From Rhodospirillaceae bacterium (GTDB lineage: Bacteria > Pseudomonadota > Alphaproteobacteria > UBA8366), in contig PAZH01000007.1 in assembly GCA_002716125.1 (NCBI GenBank), forward strand, positions 28,540-92,539: DNA of 64,000 bases, read 5' to 3'. Both the position numbers and the translations under genes were made by a program. The notes beneath the pieces were generated by a model, which saw nothing but the letters and a program-made list of their open reading frames with translations, was not told the origin of the DNA and did no database searches. Below, in pieces: positions 49,781-58,986 of the stretch (its first letter is position 1; every line of letters begins with the position of its first letter).

Positions 49781-50917
49781 CTATACCGGTGTCAGGGGAA
49801 CGATCTTTTCCATTCCGGGGATCGTGACGCCGCCTCGGTCACCAGCGGTGACGCTATTGTATCGGCCGGCAAAGGCCTGCGGCAGTTCGATCCCATCGGG
49901 CGGGCTCAACCAGAGCCGTAACAAATACCGCTTCCGGTCTTCGTCATCCCAGTCTTCATAGGCGGTGCGATCATGGAGAATCTGATGGTTGTGCAGCAGT
50001 TGCACATCGCCGGGTTGGAATTCCATCGTCAAATGAAGCGAGGGGTCATTTGCGAGGTCGTACATCAGGTCGAGTGCTTCGACGACCTCGTCGCTCATGC
50101 GCAGGGCGTCCGGATGGCGCTGTGACATATCGATATGGGTGCGCAGGAAATTGATCGCGAGGCGACCCTTGTAGTGATTGAATACCGGCAACTCGTACCA
50201 GGGGCCTTTCCCCGGCGGAATTTCGTCCCGCCGGTCCCGGGCAATGGGACCATAGAGCGCGCGTGCGAGATCGGGCCGGCGTGCCCACATTTCGTTATGA
50301 ATGGTATAGGAGCTGACGATGGAGCTCGCGCCGCCCTGTTTAGCCCGACGCAGACACATCAGTCCGACAATATCGACCGAATCGCAGTGGTACTTCAGGT
50401 GCCGGTTGGTCAAGTAACCGCGCTCGCTCTTGTTCTCGAACGAACTGCCGAGATCGATAACGTGTCCGAGGAGATGGCCGCGGGTGTTTTGCGAGCGGGC
50501 AGAACCGATATGGGTTCCGATCCCCCAATACATTATGGCGATCTCGGCGAACGACAGGTCTTCCAAGGGCAGGCCGCGTAAAAGGACGAAGCCGCGACCG
50601 TGAAGGATCTCTTGTTTCAAGTCGCGAATTGTGCCGCTCAACGTCGGCAACGCGAAGTCTGACTTCTTAATGTCGACGATATTATCGAACTGTGCGGCGG
50701 CGTTCTCCGTTGCGTCCAAGAGTTCGGATCTTTCGGCGGACGAGAGGACGTATTTCCATTCGTCCGAATTCTGGAGGTCAGGTCCGCGCCAGACGCCCGG
50801 CCCGGAAATCGGGCCGTCCAAAGCCGGCGGATGATCCGCGGGGAGTTGATCTCCCGGCGGTAAGAGTTCTGCAGTTTGCAACGATGCGCTCCATCGATAA
50901 CGTCTAATCTGGATCAT
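49781..50917 (-). CDS. TauD/TfdA family Fe(II)/2OG dioxygenase
   Basis: 378 aa; 'LKYHCDSVDIVGLMCLRRAKQGGASSIVSS' HxD motif and 'FQPGDVQLLHNHQILHDRTAYEDW' distal His/Arg. Confidence 0.9.
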   Translation of the reverse strand: MIQIRRYRWSASLQTAELLPPGDQLPADHPPALDGPISGPGVWRGPDLQNSDEWKYVLSSAERSELLDATENAAAQFDNIVDIKKSDFALPTLSGTIRDLKQEILHGRGFVLLRGLPLEDLSFAEIAIMYWGIGTHIGSARSQNTRGHLLGHVIDLGSSFENKSERGYLTNRHLKYHCDSVDIVGLMCLRRAKQGGASSIVSSYTIHNEMWARRPDLARALYGPIARDRRDEIPPGKGPWYELPVFNHYKGRLAINFLRTHIDMSQRHPDALRMSDEVVEALDLMYDLANDPSLHLTMEFQPGDVQLLHNHQILHDRTAYEDWDDEDRKRYLLRLWLSPPDGIELPQAFAGRYNSVTAGDRGGVTIPGMEKIVPLTPV

Positions 50918-51031
50918 AACTTAGTGCATTCACGCGTGTGGGGCGAAAAAATTCTATTTCGTCGGCCGACGCCGGATTGGCGGGTCTTCCGGAAGACCTA
51001 CGTAGATGCGTAACGCCGGTAGGCTTAGCGT

Positions 51032-51841
51032 GTGAAACCTTGGGAGCGAGAGATGGATTACAAGGCGATACTTTTCGAGAAGCGCGATAACGTCGCATAT
51101 ATCACATTGAACCGGCCGGACGATGCGAACGCATTGGACCTGACGACCGCGGAAGAACTGCATCAAGCAGCGCTCGATTGCGATCAAGATGAGGATGTTC
51201 GGGCCATTCTCATTACGGGCAAGGGGCGCATGTTTTGCGGCGGCGGCGATCTCAAGTTTTTCCATGGTTCCGGCGCCGACGTCGAATCGCTTCTGATGCA
51301 GGTGACGTTACACTTCCATCGCGCCGTTTCGCTCTTCAACAGAATGGATGCGCCCGTCGTCATGGCGATCAACGGGACGGCAGCGGGCGGCGGCTTCAGT
51401 TTCGCGATATCGGGTGACATCATACTCGCGGCGGAATCCGCGAAATTTACCCTCGCCTATACGGCGGCCGGGCTGTCCCCGGACGGGAGCTCGACCTATC
51501 TGCTGCCACGATATATCGGGCTTCGGCGTGCGAAGGAATTGATGCTCACGAACCGGCTCCTGACCGCTGCAGAGGCGGCGGATTACGATATCGTCGATCG
51601 TGTCGTGCCGGACGACCAGCTGATGGAGGAGGCGGAAAAGCAAGTTCGGGCCTTCGCATCGGGTCCGACGAAAGCTTTCGGCGCCGTGAAACGATTGTTG
51701 GACGGCACTTTCAAAGAGAGCCTTGAAACGCAGATGGAACTTGAATCGCGTTCGATTGCATCCTTGGCCGCCAGCGGTGATGGCGCAGAAGGTATCGATG
51801 CGTTTGTCGGGAAGCGGAAGCCCGATTTCAAAGGAAAGTAA
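51032..51841 (+). CDS. Enoyl-CoA hydratase/isomerase
   Basis: 269 aa; 'VAYITLNRPDDANALDLT', 'GKGRMFCGGGDLKFF', 'VVMAINGTAAGGGFSFAISGDIILAAESAKF'. Confidence 0.94.
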   Translation: MKPWEREMDYKAILFEKRDNVAYITLNRPDDANALDLTTAEELHQAALDCDQDEDVRAILITGKGRMFCGGGDLKFFHGSGADVESLLMQVTLHFHRAVSLFNRMDAPVVMAINGTAAGGGFSFAISGDIILAAESAKFTLAYTAAGLSPDGSSTYLLPRYIGLRRAKELMLTNRLLTAAEAADYDIVDRVVPDDQLMEEAEKQVRAFASGPTKAFGAVKRLLDGTFKESLETQMELESRSIASLAASGDGAEGIDAFVGKRKPDFKGK

Positions 51842-51998
51842 AATATTCGCGTGAATCGAACGATTTAGATTGAGCTTGCGAAGTCATCGAAGTGAGAATA
51901 TTTATGGTTAACAAAAATTAATACTTAGTGATTTGGCCTCAGGCTAATATTTGTTTACTATATTTTTATTACTCGACGGGCGGGGCTAGTATTGGCCA

Positions 51999-52988
51999 AT
52001 GACTGAGCCACAAGTTGGCGACATTGCGGTCGTGTTGGGAGACCCAAAGTCGGAAACGAGACGCTTAATTCGCGGCGCGATGAACGGAGCCGGTTATCGC
52101 GACGTACGCGAATGTGCGGATATGGAAGCGCTCGAAACCAACATCTGTACATCAGTTCCCCCGGACCTTGTCATCACAGATACCAAAATGCCGGGCGGAG
52201 ACATTTTTGATTTGATGTCGAAAATGCGGCGCGGTGAAGTTGGCGATAATCCTTTCGTTCCCGTCATCATGCTGACATGGGATGCGAATGCGGATGTCAT
52301 TCGCAATGCGGCGGCCTGTGGCGTGGACGATATTCTGGCGGCGCCGATATCGCCGGCGGACCTATTCGGCCGAATCAAAACTTTGGTCTCGAAACGAAAA
52401 CCGTTTGTCGTGACGAGCGATTACATCGGTCCGGACCGTCGGCGAGATGTAGCGCGCGACGGCGCCGATGGTATTCCGTTGATCGATGTGCCCAACACGC
52501 TGAAGACGAAAGCGATGGGCGAACGGGTCAATGTCGCCGACCTTAAAGCGGCCGTCGGCGAGGTTATGCATGAGATCAACGATCAACGGCTCGTTCGACA
52601 TTCCTATCAGATCAATTTCCTCGTCGGCATGATTCTGCCGGCCTATCAGGAAGGCAATATAACGCCCGAGGTTCGCGTGCATGTGACGCGGCTATCGGAG
52701 GTATCGACGGAGGTGGAAGGCCGGCTTGCCGGCTCGCGGTTCGAACATGTCGGCGAGTTGTGCCAAACAATGAGCGGGGTTGCTCAGTCGATCCGCGGCA
52801 ACTGGCGTGAGCCGAACCGCAAGGACGTCGAACTCCTCAAGCCGCTCTCGCAAGCCATTCTCGCCGGTTTCAATCCGGACAGGGATTCGACGGATATGGC
52901 ATCCGAGATTACCAGTATGGTCTCCAAGTTCTCCGGTAAAGTGAACGAGGAAGCGCGCCGGCAGATCGAAGACGCGGTCAAGGAGTAA
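51999..52988 (+). CDS. Response regulator (REC domain) with uncharacterised helical C-terminal domain
   Basis: 329 aa; REC-like 'VITDTKMPGGDIFDLMSKMR...PVIMLTWDANADVIRNAAACGVDDILAAPISPADLFGRIKTLV' then 'YIGPDRRRDV' linker. Confidence 0.88.
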   Translation: MTEPQVGDIAVVLGDPKSETRRLIRGAMNGAGYRDVRECADMEALETNICTSVPPDLVITDTKMPGGDIFDLMSKMRRGEVGDNPFVPVIMLTWDANADVIRNAAACGVDDILAAPISPADLFGRIKTLVSKRKPFVVTSDYIGPDRRRDVARDGADGIPLIDVPNTLKTKAMGERVNVADLKAAVGEVMHEINDQRLVRHSYQINFLVGMILPAYQEGNITPEVRVHVTRLSEVSTEVEGRLAGSRFEHVGELCQTMSGVAQSIRGNWREPNRKDVELLKPLSQAILAGFNPDRDSTDMASEITSMVSKFSGKVNEEARRQIEDAVKE

Positions 52989-53001
52989 TCGGCAGGGTGC
53001 C

Positions 53002-54285
53002 TTAAAGACCCATCCGATCCTTCATTCCATACCAGAAATACACCATCGGCAGGAACCAAGGTTTGCCGAAATAGAGCGGTTTCGTTACGAAATCATCGGC
53101 GGCAAAGGCTGTTTCCGCTTCGCTGTTGCCGACGATGGAATGGGCCGCCTTCATACCGAGCCAGCGGGCCCAAACAACGCCGGAGCCGCAAAATCCCGTT
53201 GCATAATGAACGCCGTCATTCACGACGAGTTTCGGCATGAAATCGAAAGTGAATCCCGTATACCCCCACCAGGAATGGGTGAGACCGACATCTTCCAGTT
53301 CGGGGAAAATTTCGACCAGTACCCGCTTCAAATGGACCGATTTCTCAATCGAATCATCGGTGATCGTGCCGGCCTTTCCGCCGAAAACAATACGCGTGCC
53401 GTCCGGTGAGGGGCGGAAATAGTTATACAGGTTTCGAGATTCGCCGAGCATCCGTTTCTTCGGCATAAGACGATCCATAACGTCTTGCGGCAATGTCTCC
53501 GTCGCGATGATCTGGCTGGGAATAGGGATCACCCGGCGCTGCAGCCATGGGGTCGCTTTTCCGGTATAGCCATTGGTCGCAACGATCACATTCCGCGCTT
53601 TGATCGTCCCGCGGCTGGTTTGTACCTCGAAACGGTCGCCGTCTTGTCGGATGCCTGTTACTTCGGTTCGGTTCTGAACATCGACGCCGGCTTCCATCGC
53701 GCGCGCCAAGATACCGTGATGAAGTTTGCCCGGATGGACACCGTGAATATCCGGACGGATCTGGCCACCGTAGTACAGGTCGCTGCCGATTTCGCTGTGC
53801 TGATCGGCTTGCTGCACCATATAGGCGCCCGTGTCGAAATGTTCGTTTAGGAAGTCAGCTTCCCGTGCCTGACTGTCGTAGTGCTTGGGGCGGTTGGCGC
53901 CGGTCCAGCGGCCGACCTCCTGATAATCACAGTCGATATTTTCTTGTTCGACAAAGCGTTTGAGATCTTCGCGAGCTCGGAACCCTTCGCCATAGATCGC
54001 CTTCGCGCGTTCGACGCCGTACGTCTTGATCATTGTGCCGAAGGTCATCCGAAGATTACCGCTGGCGATTCCGCCGTTCCGGCTGGACGCGCCTTCGCCG
54101 GGCCGGTCTTTCTCCAAGACAGTCACCTTGCGGCCGGCGCGCGCGAGAACCAGGCCTGCGCTTGATCCTGCGAATCCAGAGCCGACGATGGCGACGTCGG
54201 TTTCATCCGGCAGAGGCTTCTCGTCGAGTTCACGCCGGGGCGCGGCTTCCCACCAAAAGGGGTCGAGGTCGAGATTTTGGCTCAT
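53002..54285 (-). CDS. FAD-dependent amino-acid/amine oxidoreductase (DadA-like)
   Basis: 427 aa; 'DVAIVGSGFAGSSAGLVLARAGRKVTVLEKDRPGEGASSRNGG'. Confidence 0.92.
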   Translation of the reverse strand: MSQNLDLDPFWWEAAPRRELDEKPLPDETDVAIVGSGFAGSSAGLVLARAGRKVTVLEKDRPGEGASSRNGGIASGNLRMTFGTMIKTYGVERAKAIYGEGFRAREDLKRFVEQENIDCDYQEVGRWTGANRPKHYDSQAREADFLNEHFDTGAYMVQQADQHSEIGSDLYYGGQIRPDIHGVHPGKLHHGILARAMEAGVDVQNRTEVTGIRQDGDRFEVQTSRGTIKARNVIVATNGYTGKATPWLQRRVIPIPSQIIATETLPQDVMDRLMPKKRMLGESRNLYNYFRPSPDGTRIVFGGKAGTITDDSIEKSVHLKRVLVEIFPELEDVGLTHSWWGYTGFTFDFMPKLVVNDGVHYATGFCGSGVVWARWLGMKAAHSIVGNSEAETAFAADDFVTKPLYFGKPWFLPMVYFWYGMKDRMGL

Positions 54286-54455
54286 GACGAAACTCCTTAC
54301 CGAATTTTTCGGACGACGCGGAAAAAGACGCTTCGCCCGAGCATAACCTTCTTACGCGGCGGTTCCCAGCCGTCGCCGGGATACCCTCCCTGTATCTCCC
54401 CCCAAACCCTTGCGGCGGCCGCGTTTTGGCCGCCGCTTTCTTTTAGGCCGTCGGG

Positions 54456-55553
54456 CTAGTAGGTGCGGTCGGTCGCTTTCGCGTGCTGTCGAAAGCGCGG
54501 CATGACATCTTCGGCCAGTCGCTGCATCGATCCCTGCCAAAGTGCCTTCTCATCCCAATCATGGCCAGTCATCAACAAGGTACCGAAGGGGCCGACTTCG
54601 TCGCGAAACGCGATCAAGCGGTCGAGCACCGTATCAGCATCGCCTGCCAACACTTGGTCCTCCAAGGCTTCGTTTACTTGGTTCGCAACATAGTTCTCGC
54701 GTTCTTCCGGCGATGCGATGCTGCGTTTCGCCTCGAGCGTCCGAAGGTAGTGGAAATAGTGCCGAAATCCGCCTTCCGCCTGGGCGACATATTCTTCGGC
54801 CCGGGCGTTGCTATCGGTCACCAGAATACTGCGTCCAGCCCGCCAGTTTTCGGGGTCGATCCGTTTCCCGAGGTCCTCGCGTTGGTTGCAGTAGTCGGCC
54901 CACTGGCTTGCGACGAAGCCGGATGGCACGAAATTGCCTGAGATCGGAATCCAATCGCGCTCGGCCACGACGCGCGAAGCGCCGGATTTGGGGCTTCGCA
55001 TGGCATAGGCAATTGGCGGGAAGGGTTTTTGCAACGGCTTGGGCAGGCGGCCAACACCGACGCCATCCTCGACAAAATCCGTGAGTTTGACATGCCAGAA
55101 CGTTCCTTCGATGTCGATCGGCGCATCTTGCGTCCAGACCGCTTCCATCATGTCGACGCACTCGACCATCATGTCATAAGAGCGTTCTCGGTCGACGCCG
55201 AAAATCTCGGAATCGCTCGGCAGGCCGCCCGGACCGATGCCGACCAGCGTCCGCCCTCCGCTGATCTGGTCGAACATCGCGATCTGCATCGCGAGTTTAA
55301 CCGGATGGTGATAGGAGAGGTTCACCACCGCGGAACCGAATTTGATATTCTTCGTTTCGTGAATGGTCGTGGCCATGAAGAGGAACGGGTCGGTGATCGG
55401 CTCTGAAATCGAGGTCTGATGTTCCCCGATCCAGGCTTCCGTCAGACCGAGTTTATCGGCGAGCAGGATCTGCGCGCGGTTCTCTTCCATGACTTCCCGA
55501 TAGTCGCGTTCCTTCGGGTGCAACGGCATCGCGAAAAATCCGAGATCGACCAA
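54456..55553 (-). CDS. LLM-class flavin-dependent oxidoreductase (luciferase-like monooxygenase)
   Basis: 365 aa; 'LADKLGLTEAWIGEHQ', 'QIAMFDQISGGRTLVGIGPGGLPSDSEIFGVD'. Confidence 0.94.
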   Translation of the reverse strand: MVDLGFFAMPLHPKERDYREVMEENRAQILLADKLGLTEAWIGEHQTSISEPITDPFLFMATTIHETKNIKFGSAVVNLSYHHPVKLAMQIAMFDQISGGRTLVGIGPGGLPSDSEIFGVDRERSYDMMVECVDMMEAVWTQDAPIDIEGTFWHVKLTDFVEDGVGVGRLPKPLQKPFPPIAYAMRSPKSGASRVVAERDWIPISGNFVPSGFVASQWADYCNQREDLGKRIDPENWRAGRSILVTDSNARAEEYVAQAEGGFRHYFHYLRTLEAKRSIASPEERENYVANQVNEALEDQVLAGDADTVLDRLIAFRDEVGPFGTLLMTGHDWDEKALWQGSMQRLAEDVMPRFRQHAKATDRTY

Positions 55554-55601
55554 TGTGTGCGCTCCTGTGTTATCCGTTCCGAGAAAAGATAGAGCGGTAA
55601 T

Positions 55602-57143
55602 CTATCCGGAATAGACGGCATCGATGAGTTGAGGGCCGTCGGCGGCGAGGGCAGCTTCGAGTTTTTTCGCAAAATCTTCCGCGGTCTCCGCCCGATGTCC
55701 TTCCATCCCCATGCCTTTGGCCAGATGCGCCCAATCGATGTCGGGGTTACCGATATCGAAGAGCGTGTCGGCCTTGGGGCCCAACTCGTTGGCGCCGGTT
55801 TTGAAATACTCGTGTTCCAAAATCTTGTAGCGCCGGTTGGTCAGTATCACAGTAACGACGTCGAGGCCCTCGCGCGCGAGGGTCCAGAGCGCCTGGTTGG
55901 TGTACATACCGCCCCCGTCGGATTGAATGCAGAGAACCTTGCGGTCCGGACACGCCACCGACGCGCCAACCGCAAGCGGAATTGCCATGCCGATGGAGCC
56001 GCCGGTGAGACCCAACCAGTCGTGTGGTGTGGCTCCGCGGGTAAAGCCGAAGATCGGGCCGCCGGATGTCGTTGTCTCCGCCGCGACGATGGCGTTTTCC
56101 GGCAGCAAGGCGCCGATTGCCATCCCCACCGTCTTCGGATTCAGCGGTCCAGCGGGTATCTCCGGCACGGCACTGTCATATGACTGTCCTGCCTCGGTCG
56201 CATCCAAGGCTGTCGCCAATGCTTCGAGCGCACCTTCCGCATCGTCTGCCGGACCCGCCAGGGTATGGGTCGCGACGCCCTCCGGGATGAGCATGCCGGG
56301 ATAGCCTTCATAAGCGAGGTAGGCGACCGGCGGTTTGGTCCCTGCGAGGACGACATTGCCGGCGGAGCCCAAGGTTTCCAACGCGATGGGTTGATCGCCC
56401 GGCAAGGGGCCGAACTGTCCGCGTCCGGCACCGCGCGCCATTCGGGCGGCAAAAACCTCGACCATCAACCGGCAGCCGGTTTTTGCCGAGATTCGGTTGG
56501 CGGCGGCAAGGCCGCGTTCCGAAAGGCCGTTGCCATTGACCAAAAGGATGGCCGTTTCATCCTTGGCGATAGCGGCGGCAATCTTCTCGATTTCGCTATC
56601 GGAAGCGCGCTTGCGGGGCGTTGGTGATGCGGCGGGTGCCGGTTGCGCATCGTCACCCCATGTGGCGTCTTGCGGGACGATCAAGGTTGCGACCTGGCCC
56701 TCTCGCGCCGCGGCGACCGCATCCGCCGCATCTTGGCCCAAGGTCGCCGGTGATGAGGCACGGCGGACCCAGCCGGACATCGACGCCGCCAACGCTTCCA
56801 AGTCGGAGGCGAGAAGCGGGTCGTTCGGGCTGTGATAGCTCGGATAATCGCCGGCCATATTGACGACGGGGCTATAGGCGCGCTTGGCGTTGTGCAAATT
56901 CGCGAGCCCATTTGCGAGGCCCGGACCGACATGCAACAGCGTCGCCGCCGGCTTACCGGTCATTCGGGCGTATCCGTCGGCTGCGCCGGTGCAGACACCT
57001 TCGAAGAGGCCGAGGACCGGACGGAATCCGTCGACGGCGTCGAACTCCTTAATGATCTCCATCTCGGTCGAACCCGGATTGGTAAAGACATGGTCGACAC
57101 CGGCAGCGACCAAGCTGCGGACGAGACTTTCAGCTCCGTTCAT
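55602..57143 (-). CDS. Thiamine-diphosphate enzyme, acetolactate-synthase-large-subunit-like
   Basis: 513 aa; 'HVFTNPGSTEMEIIKEFD', 'LFEGVCTGAADGYARMTGKPAATLLHVGPGLANGLANLHNA', 'VLCIQSDGGGMYTNQALWTLAREGLDVVTVILTNRRY'. Confidence 0.92.
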   Translation of the reverse strand: MNGAESLVRSLVAAGVDHVFTNPGSTEMEIIKEFDAVDGFRPVLGLFEGVCTGAADGYARMTGKPAATLLHVGPGLANGLANLHNAKRAYSPVVNMAGDYPSYHSPNDPLLASDLEALAASMSGWVRRASSPATLGQDAADAVAAAREGQVATLIVPQDATWGDDAQPAPAASPTPRKRASDSEIEKIAAAIAKDETAILLVNGNGLSERGLAAANRISAKTGCRLMVEVFAARMARGAGRGQFGPLPGDQPIALETLGSAGNVVLAGTKPPVAYLAYEGYPGMLIPEGVATHTLAGPADDAEGALEALATALDATEAGQSYDSAVPEIPAGPLNPKTVGMAIGALLPENAIVAAETTTSGGPIFGFTRGATPHDWLGLTGGSIGMAIPLAVGASVACPDRKVLCIQSDGGGMYTNQALWTLAREGLDVVTVILTNRRYKILEHEYFKTGANELGPKADTLFDIGNPDIDWAHLAKGMGMEGHRAETAEDFAKKLEAALAADGPQLIDAVYSG

Positions 57144-57170
57144 AAATGTCCTCGCACGAATGTTTGAGTG

Positions 57171-58817
57171 TTAGACGCGGAAGTCTTTCGCGATCTCCCG
57201 CAATTCGAATTTCTGGATTTTGCCGCTGGCGGTTCGAGGGAACACCTCGACCAGTTCGAGTTTCTCCGGCAGATAGGTCTTCGACATACCGGCGTCCATC
57301 AAGTGTTCGATCATCGCCTCGAAGGTGAAGTTGGCCCCCGGTTTGGTTTGAACGAAGGCGCAACCTCGCTCGCCGAGGCGCTCGTCCAGCATGGCGACGA
57401 CGGCGACGTCCTCGACCGCGGGATGGCGATATATCTGCTCTTCGACCTCGACGACGGGAATATTCTCGCCGCCGCGGATAATAATGTCCTTGGCGCGACC
57501 AACGATGCGAATGTAGCCGTCGGCATCGATCCGGGCGAGGTCGCCCGTCTCGAACCAATCGTCATAGGATTCGTAGGCGTCTGGGCGTTTCAGATATCCG
57601 ACGAACATACCGGCGCTTTTCGCCTGGAGGCGGCCTTCGACATTCGGCGCGACCGGGTTGCCGTCCGGGTCGACGATCCGGACGGCGGCATGATCAACGG
57701 CGGCGCCGTCTGTGTTGAAAATCTTCTCGTCTGGATCGCCGGGGCGTGTGGTCGTCACGAGGCCGTTCTCAGTCATCCCCCAGCCAGAGAGAATTTGCGC
57801 CCCAAGCCGCTTGGTGGCGTTTTCGACCAGGATGCGCGGGATCGGCGCACCGGCCGAACAGAACATTCGGAAACTGCTGACGGCGCAGACTTCGAGTGCG
57901 GGCGAATTTGCAAGGTCGGCTAGAAACGGTGTGGAGGCCATCGTGTAGGTCACACGTTCGTCGTTGATGCGCCGCGCCGCCACCTCGGCCGACCAGATGT
58001 CCTGCAAGACCAGTTTCGTTCCGAGCACGAGCGCCATCGACATGCCGTAAACGAAGCCGGTCTGGTGGGCCATTGGCGACGGCATGAAAACGATGTCGTC
58101 TTTCGTCAGGCCGAGACGTGCCCGCCCCGTATCAACCAGGCTCGAAAGCGTATTGCTGGTGTGAAGAACGCCTTTCGGCACGCCGGATGTGCCAGACGTA
58201 TAAAGCAGCTCGATCACTTCGTTCGGGTCCGGCCGGCGCGCAGCGAAGAGCGCATCCGCATCGACTTCCTCCTCCCAGCGCCGGTCGATGAACCGCCTCT
58301 CGAAAGACGTATCGCCTTCGCCGTCGAGGAAGAACATATGCTCAAGATGGGGCAGTTCCGCCGCAAGCTCTTCGGCCATCGCTTGGTGATCGAAACCACG
58401 GAAGGTTTTCGGGGTAATGAAGACTTTGCTCTCCGCGTAGTCGAGCATGAAGGACAGCTCGCGCTGGCGGAAGATCGGCATGACCGGATTGGTGATGGCG
58501 CCGATATGGAGACATGCCAGGTGTAAGGCGGCGAACTCCCACCAATTCGGCATCTGGAAGGATACGACCTCGCCCTTCTCAACGCCGAGCTCTGCGAGTC
58601 CGATTGCGATCCGGCGCGCAATCCGATGAAGTTGGCTGTAAGAAACGGATTCGGTTCGGTCGCGCATACTATTGATACACGTAATGGCAACCGCGTCCGG
58701 TTGTTCCGCCGCCCATCGCTCGACGTGATCGAGCAGCAGAGCCTTTGGCCATAACCCCTGCCCGTTCATCGCTTCGATTCGATCCTGGGTCAGGATGGTC
58801 ATCGTCTCTAGCGCCAC
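57171..58817 (-). CDS. AMP-dependent acyl-CoA synthetase/ligase
   Basis: 548 aa; 'LLYTSGTSGVPKGVLHTSNT', 'GWGMTENGLVTT', 'GRAKDIIIRGGENIPVVEVE', 'RTASGKIQKFELRE'. Confidence 0.95.
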   Translation of the reverse strand: MALETMTILTQDRIEAMNGQGLWPKALLLDHVERWAAEQPDAVAITCINSMRDRTESVSYSQLHRIARRIAIGLAELGVEKGEVVSFQMPNWWEFAALHLACLHIGAITNPVMPIFRQRELSFMLDYAESKVFITPKTFRGFDHQAMAEELAAELPHLEHMFFLDGEGDTSFERRFIDRRWEEEVDADALFAARRPDPNEVIELLYTSGTSGVPKGVLHTSNTLSSLVDTGRARLGLTKDDIVFMPSPMAHQTGFVYGMSMALVLGTKLVLQDIWSAEVAARRINDERVTYTMASTPFLADLANSPALEVCAVSSFRMFCSAGAPIPRILVENATKRLGAQILSGWGMTENGLVTTTRPGDPDEKIFNTDGAAVDHAAVRIVDPDGNPVAPNVEGRLQAKSAGMFVGYLKRPDAYESYDDWFETGDLARIDADGYIRIVGRAKDIIIRGGENIPVVEVEEQIYRHPAVEDVAVVAMLDERLGERGCAFVQTKPGANFTFEAMIEHLMDAGMSKTYLPEKLELVEVFPRTASGKIQKFELREIAKDFRV

Positions 58818-58986
58818 GGCTTATGCTCCCGTTTTCGTCTTAGGGATAATGTTATCGCGCGGAGAGAGAAGGAAAAGGCATCGTGCGAACGCCCGGATGT
58901 CCGGACATTGGATTCATAAGTTATTAATCTGCTGCCAATAAATTAGGCACATCGAATGTTGCAGAGTTGTTGCAGTTTTTTGTTCT

